Source: Clytia hemisphaerica (lineage: Eukaryota; Cnidaria; Hydrozoa; Leptothecata; Clytiidae). Taken from it: DNA of 64,000 nucleotides. The notes below the pieces were generated by a model. It made no database searches. It was not told the origin of the DNA and worked only from the letters and a program-made list of their open reading frames with translations. The first letter of the stretch is position 1. The number at the start of each line of letters is the position of its first letter. The stretch is taken from contig CACVBU010000840.1 of assembly GCA_902728285.1 (NCBI GenBank), forward strand, positions 36,504 to 100,503, read 5' to 3'. Shown piece after piece: positions 22,899-32,442 of the stretch. The position numbers and the translations under genes are program-made.

Positions 22899-24176
22899 CT
22901 GATAAAGAGGAAAATTTTCAACTTGTGTTATCTGTTTAGGTTACAATTTCAATGGCATTCAAAGAAATAATTCATAAAAATTGTTAACTTTTCTGCGAGA
23001 CTTTTACTCGCCCAGCTGGCACACAACGTTTTTGCAACGTTCATCTAAAACGTTATATTGACTTTGTGAACATAAGATAAACGTTGAAAGAACGTTGTGG
23101 GGGGAGCTTTCTAATTCTGCCATAATTCTGAGCATAATCCACTCCACCGCCAACAGTGAACCCCATTGTCATAACAGTATGATTAGGGATATTTTACTTT
23201 GATTACTATGCTGTATGCAAGCTTTTGATCGTCGCATCGTCTCTGATGTATTAGCTCTATGGATGAAAATTCAGGGAAATACATACGAAATATTCACGAG
23301 GATAACAGGCTTTCTTTCTCTTTAGCTGTCTATCCGAAGGTAGGAAAGGATCACCCCTTTCTCTAGATTTCTCCACTTACCTTAAAGTGTCTTTTGACTG
23401 CTGAACTTCAAGCAGAGAGGAATCAAGTACCGAAGTGGTTTGAAACCAAAAAATTGAGCACGGTAATTGGATGGTCTAGCTTCGTGCTACGGCCGCTTCG
23501 ATTATATAAAGATCAATTAGCCATTCCAAAATTGATAGCACAGTTCATTTCGAAATGATTGGAAAACCGTGAAAGCCATTACCTTTCTTTTGTTGTGTAA
23601 TTAATTAACGTGAAAGAGAAATTAACGCAGATGAGGATGGAATCGCTTTAGATTCGGTGCGTTGTGCTTTTGAAGGTCTATAAAGTCAAACTTTTCGCTA
23701 TGTGGACAATCCAAAACAAACGCTCTCAAAAAGTGGAGATACATCTTTTAAACAGAGTATTGTTTTTGACGATAGATAAAAAAACAAAGTAAGCGCGTCT
23801 CTGATGCTGATAAAGCAGAATTAACAAACTCTTTCTTTCACCTTTACTTCATTTTTTATCTAAGAAAAAGTCTAGAGAATGTAAACCCTTTAATTATCAG
23901 GGTCTTCTTCAGTGAATTTTAATTTGGTCCAAAAAAGAAGGCACATCCTCTTATCTTAACAAATCTCCCCGATACTTCTAGAAAATTAGAAGAAATACAA
24001 TCCTCGCCAACTCTTCCCTTTAACGCCTCGTTGTAGAAAAAGCCGTCTGTTATAAGAAAGCAAATAGATCCTTTACTTATCAGGGTCTTATTCAGCAAAT
24101 TTCAATTCGGTCCACAAGAGTTCATGATGCATGGTATTTTCACCCTAGATGTTGAGCAACCAGGACTCGCTCGTAC
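22899..24176. other. intron, no exon seen
   Basis: Near 23020-23100 the word AACGTT and variants recur about six times. Two similar stretches (about 23870-23945 and 24060-24120, 'ttatcagggtctt') suggest a local duplication. No exon was found. Confidence 0.4.
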
Positions 24177-24234
24177 CGTATGACGTCAGAATCTTGAGAC
24201 ACGTGTTTAAAATGTTCAAAGCTCTCGTGAATTG
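24177..24234 (-). CDS. internal exon of the host gene
   Basis: A strong acceptor (TCTCTTTCTCGTATTGCAG) precedes 58 nt encoding QFTRALNILNTCLKILTSY plus 1 nt. The donor is TACG|GTACGA. It starts in phase 0 and ends in phase 1, joining both neighbours in frame. A longer frame with a later donor would meet a stop. Confidence 0.6.
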
Positions 24235-24966
24235 CTGCAATACGAGAAAGAGAGCGAGGTAAGATGCCTAAGGCGCTAGCTCCAGACTGTCTTAAAGTCT
24301 TAGATAACTAAGCTATCCGTGTAAAACATTGACACTATCAAGTTATGAATAGGTTTTCAATCGATAATCGATTTCAATTATTTTTACTCGCTAAACAAAG
24401 CGTAACTTTAGGTCTTAAAACTTAGAGGATTTGCTGTTCACACACCATTGCATCGGCCAAAATGTCCTATGAAAGCGACCCCTTACTTCTTGCACTCAAA
24501 GAAAAGTTAAAATATTAGATGGGGAAAAGTCTCCCTACGTGACTAAATTGTGCCTAGACGAAGTATTCTTCTACTACCTAAATTTTCGACATCTCCCATA
24601 AGATACAGGTCTCATAGTATCAGCCGGAATGACTTATAAAACGCTGAGACCTATTATTGAAAACTTAAAGGTAAATAGCAACAGCTCGAAGTGGGCTGAA
24701 CAGTTATTACAATTAATGAAAAAAAAATGACAAGAAAGAAATGTTCACCTTTTGAGAAGTAAGTTGTTTAGATTTTGCGATGAAAATATGCACTGTGTCC
24801 CTCATCAAGGAATCATGGATTTCGTTGAAAATCTCTTTGTAATACTTCATCTCGAATGCCTAAAAGTAATTGACTTGAAATTGAAAGTAATCAACAAACA
24901 AAGAAATGGAATTCGCCGTTTTCTTCAAAAGAAAACTTGAATAATGACCTTGAAGTCAAACATAAT
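24235..24966. other. intron, no exon seen
   Basis: AT-rich. An open frame on + at 24752-24940 has no recognisable features. Confidence 0.4.
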
Positions 24967-25490
24967 GGCTGCGTTTAGACCAACTGGCATTTGTAATTTG
25001 GCATTTGCTCATGAGGGATTCGATTTTAATAGCTTTTCCATTGTATTTTCTGTCATGGCATTTAAGGAATCGTCTTTTTAGAGTCATTACTGAAAAGGTG
25101 ATTCCCTCAAGTTCAACTTTGACATATCAAACAATGGAAAGCATGGAATTTCTCAAAAACTGCAGTCATTAAGACTGAAACTTTTTGCCGTAGGGCTAGG
25201 CTATGGCAAATCTTGCAAATTTTACAATCTATAGAAAGAACTGAATAAAAAACGTGCAAATACTTTAAAAAATCAAAAATGTCATTTTTTCTCTTTGTTT
25301 TGGTTCCTTTGTTTGATTTGAAATGCCAGAAAAGGGGATTCCTTTGCTCAAAATGGCATTTCAAATGCCAACGAAATGCCAACACGCTGGCATCTTTAGG
25401 CATTTGACAAACCGAACAATTGCGTGGAACAATAGAATTCAAAAGAATATTGCAAGCAATTACAAATGCCAGGCTGGTCTAAACGCAGCC
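24967..25490. mobile_element. 524 bp TIR element (GGCTGCG family), copy 2
   Basis: Same length and ends as the copy at 9495-10018, but inverted. The 109-codon frame lies on - at 25113-25442. Flanks are AAT and AGT, consistent with a 3 bp target duplication carrying one mutation. Confidence 0.85.
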
Positions 25491-25871
25491 AGTATAGAGA
25501 AGAACAGTAAGAAAAATAGAACAATAGTATGATACATCTATCAATAGGCTTTTTCATAAATTATTTTAAGTGCAACGACTGCCTCGTTTTGAAACTAATA
25601 ACAAGGTGATTAAATCCTTTGAGTGTTCAAGTGTTACTTGTATAAAGAGTTAACTTCTTATGAACTCCTCTGGGAATAAATTACCATAGCAATATTTTTA
25701 AAAATGAGATAAGCGTTGGTCGTGACGTAATTTATGAAAAGTCTGTCGAATTCATTTATTTGAGCATTTTAATGCAGCAGCTTCAGATATAATTCAGTTT
25801 CTGTCATTTTAGGAGCTCAACTCCCTTCCATAAATCTTTAGGTGTAAAAGCTAAAGATGTATTAAACTAAC

Positions 25872-26005
25872 CACGGCGTGACTTTGTTCAGGCGGAATTT
25901 CATGTAATTCGAACAAGATATCTTTGAGAGTTTCAGGTTCGAAGCACGTGATCAGTTGCGCTTTTAATTTGCACAGTTTGCTGACTCGCTCGTCGTTGTC
26001 GATGT
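25872..26005 (-). CDS. internal exon of the host gene
   Basis: The acceptor TTCGTTTCAG precedes 134 nt: 2 nt completing a codon plus 44 codons, including CFEPETLKDILFELHEIPPE. The donor is CCGTG|GTTAGT. The frame is clean, the GC content is higher than the flanks, and the start phase matches the 26765-26666 exon. Confidence 0.8.
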
Positions 26006-26665
26006 CTGAAACGAAAGTGAAAGTGACCATCTCAGATACAACCTCTATTCGAGTGTCTCCTTGACTTGAACAAGTTTTAGGTTCTTTCAGTTAACAATGC
26101 CTTATAAACGTTACTTCATAAGTTGAAATTTCATTAACTCCAACAAATTTGCGTTTCCCGTGCGTATTCCAGCTTAGAGACTCCACCGAACCTCTTCTAC
26201 ACTAGCCTGAATATCCAGCCAGTTAACTATTTTCTATCACAATGCTTCTTATTTACAGTCTAGTTTACCAGAATTGCTTTCACCCAAGTTCAGAACGCAA
26301 TGCATTCGTACTTTGCCAGCTAAATGATTGCGCTCATCTACAAATCTATTATCCCTTTGTTTACCAATATCTAGATACATCACGTAATTATCACGAAAAA
26401 ATCTCAATTAAAATAGCAATAAAGTTATATTATAGTTATTAAAATAGGAAAATCCCAGTTTCTTTCCCAACGAAAGGCTAAATCTCTGCCAAAAGTCCCG
26501 ACGATAAAGGTTATTCCTCCGCGCCATCCCTAGACTGTGCATATCCCCTCTGATATATTTTGACCATAGGGGATGCTCATCGTGTATAAAAAAACCACAA
26601 CCCAAAAACTAAATAAACCTCGGAGATATACGGAGGTAAACCCTCTAAAGTTTTAAGAAACATAC

Positions 26666-26765
26666 CCCTACTGAAATGACCTCCTGTTGAATCTTCCATT
26701 TCATAATCCAATTGTTGATTGAAAGAAGTCTGTATCTTCTCTCTCTTTATCTTCGGCTCCAGTAA
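26666..26765 (-). CDS. internal exon of the host gene
   Basis: The acceptor CATTTCCAG precedes 100 nt encoding 33 residues, including LLEPKIKREKIQTSFNQQLD, plus 1 nt. The donor AGGG|GTATGT is near consensus. The split codon it forms with the next exon gives Asp. Confidence 0.75.
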
Positions 26766-26941
26766 CTGGAAATGGACGAACAACTATTCAAATGTCTTAC
26801 TTACCTTACCCTGAAATGTTCCACCTTGGAAAGCAGGAGATTAGACAAAATCTAAGAAGTCTACACGCAATAGTTGTTAGCCGACGAGCCGGTGAATACT
26901 TGAACAGAAAATTTTGAAACAGAAATCTTTTTGTTTTTCAG

Positions 26942-27074
26942 TACATTTTTGGAACCTACAAATGATTTCAAATACCACCTCGTTTGATAAGTCTTTGAAG
27001 CAAAATTCAAACAACTTGTTAGTAAATGTATTAAAACGAGATATGATTTACCAAAACATCTGGGAAAAGCTTAG
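26942..27074 (+). CDS. possible exon on the opposite strand
   Basis: A T-rich tract and TTTTTCAG acceptor precede an open frame (HFWNLQMISNTTSFDKSL inside), ending at CTTAG|GTACTT. It lies on + in an intron of the - strand gene. No partner exons were found, so it may be chance or part of a nested gene. Confidence 0.25.
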
Positions 27075-27574
27075 GTACTTACTTAACTTTTCATTGTTCG
27101 AGAAGAGTGAATTGAAAAATTGACTTTCTTTCAGCCTTTCTTTATTTTCTTCTGAAAATTCCTCCATATATATCCTAATGTTAAACGAAAATTGAATTGT
27201 AATTCAAGAGTCAGCTCCGGTTAGCAGTCTGTACAACTACGAATATACTCTATAACAAGAACACGCGCGGGGAGCACAAATTTGTTCGAGTTAAGGAAAT
27301 TTCGATTTATGGAGTAAGGCTTATAAGGTATTTTTTAACTGAAGGAACCACTTAACTTAAGACATTCGAGTTATATAGGTTTGAGTTTTAAAAGTGTTCA
27401 AATTACTGGGCTATCCGCATGCTACTAATATATAGACTAGATCGATCTATCTGAGTCGATTGATAGATATAACTCAAATTTAAAGTCACCCTCCCGCGAG
27501 GGTGAGGGTTCACGCAATTGCGAGCTTCATGCATTCAAAATCTTTTCCGAAATTCATGCAAATCCGATTGTTAC

Positions 27575-27619
27575 AAAAATCGGAGAATCGCATTCGCGCA
27601 AACGTCGAGAGGGTTCCAT
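27575..27619 (-). CDS. candidate first coding exon of the host gene
   Basis: An ATG at 27619 opens 15 codons (MEPSRRLRECDSPIF) ending in phase 0 at a GTAACA donor, which joins the 26765-26666 exon in frame. It lies just downstream of an X-box and CRE sites. The donor is only moderate, and a non-coding first exon cannot be excluded. Confidence 0.35.
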
Positions 27620-27661
27620 TATCTAGGCCAAAAATTCCTAGGGGTCCGAATAACACAAAGT

Positions 27662-27675
27662 GTTTCTATGGCAAC
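27662..27675. promoter_or_regulatory. X-box (RFX-binding) motif
   Basis: GTTTCTATGGCAAC matches the X-box consensus GTHNYYATRRNAAC at every position. It lies 43 bp upstream of the candidate ATG at 27619, a typical distance for ciliary genes. It is seen in the sequence; binding is inferred. Confidence 0.65.
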
Positions 27676-27694
27676 CACGGTAAAACTTTATTGT

Positions 27695-27956
27695 TGACGT
27701 CAAATTACTAAAAATGTTTCCATAATCTGACGTCATTACGAAACAACCACACTCGGGTGCTCTTTAAATAATAGAGTTGACATCGAAAAGCATCGATCAT
27801 TTTAAACGAGTCTCCGACCAGTACACAACTAGCGGAATAGTAACCACATCAACGTTATATCAACGAAAAATATTTGACATCACAAATAGTTTGAATCAAC
27901 AACATAGTCTTAAGTAAGTTTCAGTACTGTATCTAAAAATAAAATATTTGACGTCA
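27695..27956. promoter_or_regulatory. three CRE palindromes (TGACGTCA)
   Basis: Perfect TGACGTCA occurs at 27695-27702, 27728-27735 and 27949-27956, upstream of the - strand gene. The same octamer also occurs once per 1.1 kb satellite unit, so part of this may be background for this genome. Confidence 0.5.
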
Positions 27957-28053
27957 AAACATCTATAAATAAAATGATCTAATCTTTTTTTAATCACAAA
28001 AGAGCTATTTTTACACTCACAAAATTAACGCAGACGGCAGGCAGGAGTATATT

Positions 28054-28640
28054 CTCAACTTCAGTTGAGCTATAATCTGAGAATGTCTGTATGTATGTAT
28101 GTATGTATGTCCGTCCGAAAACTTTAGGGCAGGCTGGACACTTCAAAAAAGGTCGGATTTGGCTGAAATTTGGCACACTTGTTCCTTGGGTGAATATCTG
28201 GGGGTGTTTTTCATTTTTTGAAAATTTGAATTTTTGGGGCCTGGGGACGAGTTTTTCGCCAAAACGAGGCTGGCAGCCTGGACACTTCAAAAAAGGTCGG
28301 ATTTGGCTGAAATTTGGCACACTTGTTCCTTGGGTGAATATCTGGGGGTGTTTTTTTCATTTTTTGAAAATTTTGATTTTTGGGGCCTGGGGACGAGTTT
28401 TTCACCAAAACGAGGCTGGCAGCCTGGAGACTTTAAAAACGGTCCGATTTGGCTGAAATTTGACACACTTGTTCCTGGGAACGAGTTTTTTGCCAAAACG
28501 AGGCTAAAGCTTTGGAGCAGTCTACAGGCCTCCAAAATGATCGGATTTGGTTGAAATTTGGCACACTTGTTCATTGGGTGAATATCTGGGGTTCTACAAT
28601 TGGACCTATGAATGATTTGAAGCCACTGAAGTTGAGCCCA
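28054..28640 (+). repeat. dispersed repeat with CTCAACTTCAG ends, forward copy
   Basis: Inside the inverted ends are a (gtat)n tract and then about three tandem copies of a 147 bp unit (28128-28275, 28276-28423, then a shortened one), each holding 'ttggctgaaatttggcacac'. The related reverse copy at 14251-14870 has fewer internal units. Confidence 0.8.
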
Positions 28641-28799
28641 GTGCGTTGCGCACGTTCGACTATTCTTTAAACTTTTGTTTCAATCTTTAATCTTTATAAT
28701 CACACAGTGAAGGTAAGTGTTTGTCATTTTTCTTAGTTTGAAATAAGTTTTGCGACTTTTGATGTTCTCCAATCTATTCCAATTAGAACCTAGTTTAAA

Positions 28800-29465
28800 A
28801 AAAGGCTTTTCGGACCTTGGGTCTCGGTACTAAACCTTATATTTTGACACCTGTTCTTTTCGCTTCTTTGAAAACTCCAGCATTTTGGGACTAAGTCTTT
28901 GACTTTCTAGCGATTCCACAATTTGTAAACTTGTTATACGAGACTCCAGGGTTTCGGTACCTGGTCTTTGGCACTCCAGCTTTGATACTTAGTATTTTAC
29001 ACTCCTGTGTTTTAGTTTGCTTTTTCGGACTTCAGTGTTTTCGTATTTGTTCTTTGAGACTATATTATTTTAGTACTTAGTCTTTGCTTTGGGACTCAAG
29101 AGTTTTGGAACTTGGTCTTTGACACAATCATTTGGAATTTGCTCTGGTCTTTGGCTTTCCGGTGTTTAAGTAATTGGTCTTTAGCTTTCCGGTGTTTAAG
29201 TACTTGGTCTTTGGCACTACAGGGTTTCGGTACTTGGTCTTTGGGATATTAGGGTTTTAGAACTTGGTCTTTGGGACTCCAGGGTTTCCGTACTTGGTCT
29301 TTGGGACTCAAGGGTTTCGGTACTTGGTCTTTGGGACTCCAGGGTTTCGGTACTTGGTCTTTGGGACACAAGGGTTTAAGTACTTGGTCTTTGACTTTCC
29401 GGTGTTTAAGTACTTGGTCTTTGGGACTCAAGAGTTTTAGTACTTGGTCTTCGGGACTCAAGGGG
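28800..29465 (+). repeat. 30 bp tandem repeat (GGTACTTGGTCTTTGGGACT type)
   Basis: The repeat becomes increasingly regular towards 29465, where it ends in a run of 12 G. The left part is degenerate. Open frames through it are by-products. Confidence 0.8.
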
Positions 29466-29469
29466 GGGG

Positions 29470-29580
29470 GGGGTTTCAGGGGTTTTAAATACCGTCATAC
29501 CGACAAAGTTTTGAGTCAAATACCGTAATACCGTCGGTGAAGGAAGCCTAATACCGATACCGATATTATATTTATGTTTT
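29470..29580 (+). repeat. possible hAT-like element end
   Basis: CAGGGGTTTTAAATACCG followed by several ATACCG words resembles the ends of hAT-type elements. A similar cluster (ATACCGTCATACCGTAAAAG, then a C-run) lies at about 34600-34641. No 8 bp target duplication was found. Confidence 0.35.
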
Positions 29581-30590
29581 TTTTCGAAAATAATGAATTT
29601 TCAGTTATCATATCTATTGTGTAGTAACAAAATAGAAACTGTACAAACAAGTCTTGTACTTTATGAGGCCCCCCAGTAAACCCTCAATTTAGGTATTCAC
29701 GAACAAATTTTTGCCAATTCACGTATTCACGCGCGAAAAAAAAACCATTTTCACGTCCACGCACCACCGCTTTTACATCTTTGGTTAAACGACTGTGACC
29801 TTATTGGGTTATAAATTTAACCTTTCTATGGCTTCTTTTAAACAGATTGATCTATTCTTATACCAAGCACTTTCGCCAATATGTAAAGTTTTTTGCTAGT
29901 TGGCCCAGAGCTTTAGCGTACTGGGCCTTTAAAGAGAGTCGTGTTCGTGTGTAACGCTAAGCTATTAGCCGCATTCCGTCATAAAGTAAAAAACCATCCA
30001 GGCTGTTTGGCTATAATGGAGAGGCTTGAACAGATAAATAAAACAATAATTGAGATATGCAGCTTCGCGCTATATTTTTTGTTCGGGAAAGACTATCAGT
30101 TTGGCTTAGAACTTAGATTTTCGTTCAGACCGCAATGTTCGTTATTTGTAATCAAATCAGCCTATGCCCAGGCTAGCTCTCAACAACCTGGTTGGATTTT
30201 GCGAAACTTTCTTTTAAAATCTTATCGAGAAAGAAGAAGGATGCTTTTAAATACAATTTCTGTTTAATTTCTTTTTGTCATTCAACCGTGTTGTGGCAAC
30301 ATTTCTCCTGCTTCCAAGTGCCATGAACAATAAGGATTAATTTTTGAAAGGTATGTTGCTTTTTTCTGGTCGTCAAAATAGATTTACCTCACTCGCAGAC
30401 AAACATAAAAAGACTCAAAAAGTGAGGAACTAAAAAACTTTGTTTACATGCATCAACTTTACAGGCACATGTTCAACTTTTCGCGCTTAGACCTTTTTAT
30501 TTAAACTTTGTCATCTTTACCCCTGCGGACGACATTTTCGTAAAAATTAGGGCCTTGGTTTGGAATTTCCTTCCCAGACCCCCGCGCTCA
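29581..30590. other. no gene supported
   Basis: A 108-codon frame at 29941-30267 (+), opening at a GTG, shows no known motif, splice context or conservation that I can see. The rest is AT-rich. Confidence 0.4.
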
Positions 30591-30600
30591 ATACAATAGG

Positions 30601-31408
30601 ATCTATCATCGGGACAGCTTGCTGACAGATCAAGATGTGATTGATGGATTACTTATCGATTCGGATAGGAGATTGATCAAAGATTGATACTCAAGATTTT
30701 ATAAGCTTATGATTAATTATCGATTATGCATTCGATTTATCATCAATAATATTTTTCGATCATATTGATTTTATCCATTCTTTCTAATGATCGAGCTCTA
30801 TCAATTTACAATCGATATACTTGATTGAACTAATACTAGCTCGATAAATAATCAGCAAAGGATCAATAAGACTTTTTTATGGCTGAATCCTCTATCAATC
30901 TCCTAGGCGGCAATCACAAAATATCTTCATTTCGCGTCCTCGTCTGGATTTAAAAAGTGAGTCTGTCGGTCGGTCGGTAGTAAAATATTTCGGGTTTTCT
31001 TAAAATTGGTCTGTGAGGCGGTAAAAGGTAAAAGGGCGTTAACTGAGGCGGCAGGAGGCCCAATCGCGTGTATGTTTTGCGTGGTTTCAGATCATGAGAT
31101 TTAAACACTGTGACCTTTGACACTAATGGCACACGTGTAATGATAAACAAAGTTAAAATGCTGCGAATGCGCTAAAAAGCGCTCACAAAAATCGACAAAA
31201 ATAAAATTTTTGAGCAAAGGAAACGTCATCAAAACAAAAAGTCCGAAAAATTTAACGACTCTCCGACTCAATTTCACTCAATTTTCAGGAGTGGGTCGGG
31301 CGATGCGAAATGAAGATATTTGTGATTGCCGCCCTATCCGGATCGATAAGTAATCCATCAATCACATATCGCTCTGTCATCAAGCCATCCCGATGGTCGA
31401 TAGGATTG
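30601..31408. mobile_element. TIR element with about 65 bp diverged ends
   Basis: Left 'gatggattacttatcgat' and surroundings pair with right 'atcgataagtaatccatc'. The interior is ATCGAT-rich, like 15350-15650. It is interrupted by the element at 30906-31333. Confidence 0.7.
30906..31333. mobile_element. 428 bp nested MITE with GGCGGCAATCACAAA ends
   Basis: Inverted ends of about 30 bp (GGCGGCAATCACAAATATC type) with 3 bp target duplication CTA (30903-30905 and 31334-31336). It is inserted in the preceding element. Confidence 0.85.
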
Positions 31409-32179
31409 ATCACATAGGTCGGGTCATTTTTCAGAAAATGTCTTAGAAATCCCAAGTTTTTCAAAAATCATTTTGACTTAAATTCTGTGTTGCCCCCCTC
31501 CCATTTAAAGATTGGAATGGCAGGCATTTGCATACGCTTTGGAACAGGGGGCAGGGGTACCAAATTTTCGATATTTTCAGTGCACAAATACAATGTGGAC
31601 AGCCCCAATAGTGGTTTAAATTTTCTTATCTATCGCGTGGATACAAAATAGGAGATGCATAAGATTTTTTTATATTGTTGCTGTAAAATCAAAAGGTCTA
31701 CAGTATTACTGGAATTTTATTGGTTTGATTGTCATTTGACTGGCTAGCTCAAAACGCAGGTCACAATTTCTCTCAAAAGAAAGTGTTAATAGAGCAACAG
31801 TACTCTGAGGCCAGAAAGATTACATCATTTAACCCAGAATTCCCTCTCACCAAACCATTTTCCAAAAGTGACCCAGGAGGGGGAGTGGGTTTGAGTCTTC
31901 CCTTAAAATTTAAGAATCTTTGTTTTAATCCCGGATGCGTCAAAAAAAGCAGTGGCACAAAACAATTCAGGAGAAGTTTTAACTTTGGCGAAAACTGAGT
32001 TGGGTGTAATCAGTGAAAAAATGACCACCCTGGAGAGGGTTTATTTTCAGACAGATACTAATAATCTTTTTTTTTCTTTACAGTGTCCTGGTCAGTTCAA
32101 TCAACCTTAAAGGCATAGGCAACAGAAGGTCAATACTGGTACCCAATTTTAGGTGAGTTCTCTGTCAGTTTCACAGATT
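31409..32179. other. no gene supported
   Basis: AT-rich with no exon, RNA gene or terminal repeat that I could support. Confidence 0.4.
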
Positions 32180-32442
32180 GGGCTCTTCCAGAAAAAATCC
32201 GTTCATGGGGGGTGGAGGATGAATTGTCCAGGGGTATTGAAAAAATACCAAAAAATTGCAATGTCCAGGGGGTAAATTCCAATGTCCAGGGGTAATTTTT
32301 TGTGTCCACGGGGTTGATTTGATGTTTGTCTAGGGGTTTAACCCGTGTCCAGGGGGTTAAAAATCAAAATGTCCAGGGGTAATTCATGAAAAAAATAATA
32401 TATCCTCCACCCCCCATGAACGGATTTTTTCTGGAAGAGCCC
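32180..32442. mobile_element. MITE, GGGCTCTTCCAGAAAAAA ends
   Basis: 263 bp with inverted ends of about 40 bp and target duplication ATT. The core is a series of 'tgtccaggggtaa' motifs. The outermost 18 bp resemble the element at 14354-14626, while the cores differ. Confidence 0.85.

Larger units (their letters stand above)
15051..27619 (-). other. multi-exon host gene (span), product unrecognised
   Basis: Exons were deduced on the - strand from acceptor and donor sites, open frame and phase. In transcript order they are 27619-27575, 26765-26666, 26005-25872, 24234-24177, 22898-22777, 21151-21086, 21015-20952 and 19381-19289, then possibly 16177-16116 and a terminal exon 15260-15051. The second to eighth exons join with matching codon phase at every junction. 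The first exon is weaker, and the path between 19289 and 15260 is unresolved. The protein (over 200 residues up to 19289) looks soluble and alpha-helical with no membrane segment. I do not recognise the family. An X-box upstream suggests regulation by RFX and a ciliary role, which is inference. Confidence 0.7.

Noticed and set aside
24148-24255. Open + strand frame starting ATGTTGAGCAACC, after CCCTAG and ending before GTAAG
   Set aside because: The - strand of the same place gives an exon with a better acceptor and with phase matching two neighbours; both strands cannot easily be coding here.
29941-30267. 108-codon + strand frame
   Set aside because: It opens at a non-ATG codon, with no motif, no splice context and no second copy to test.
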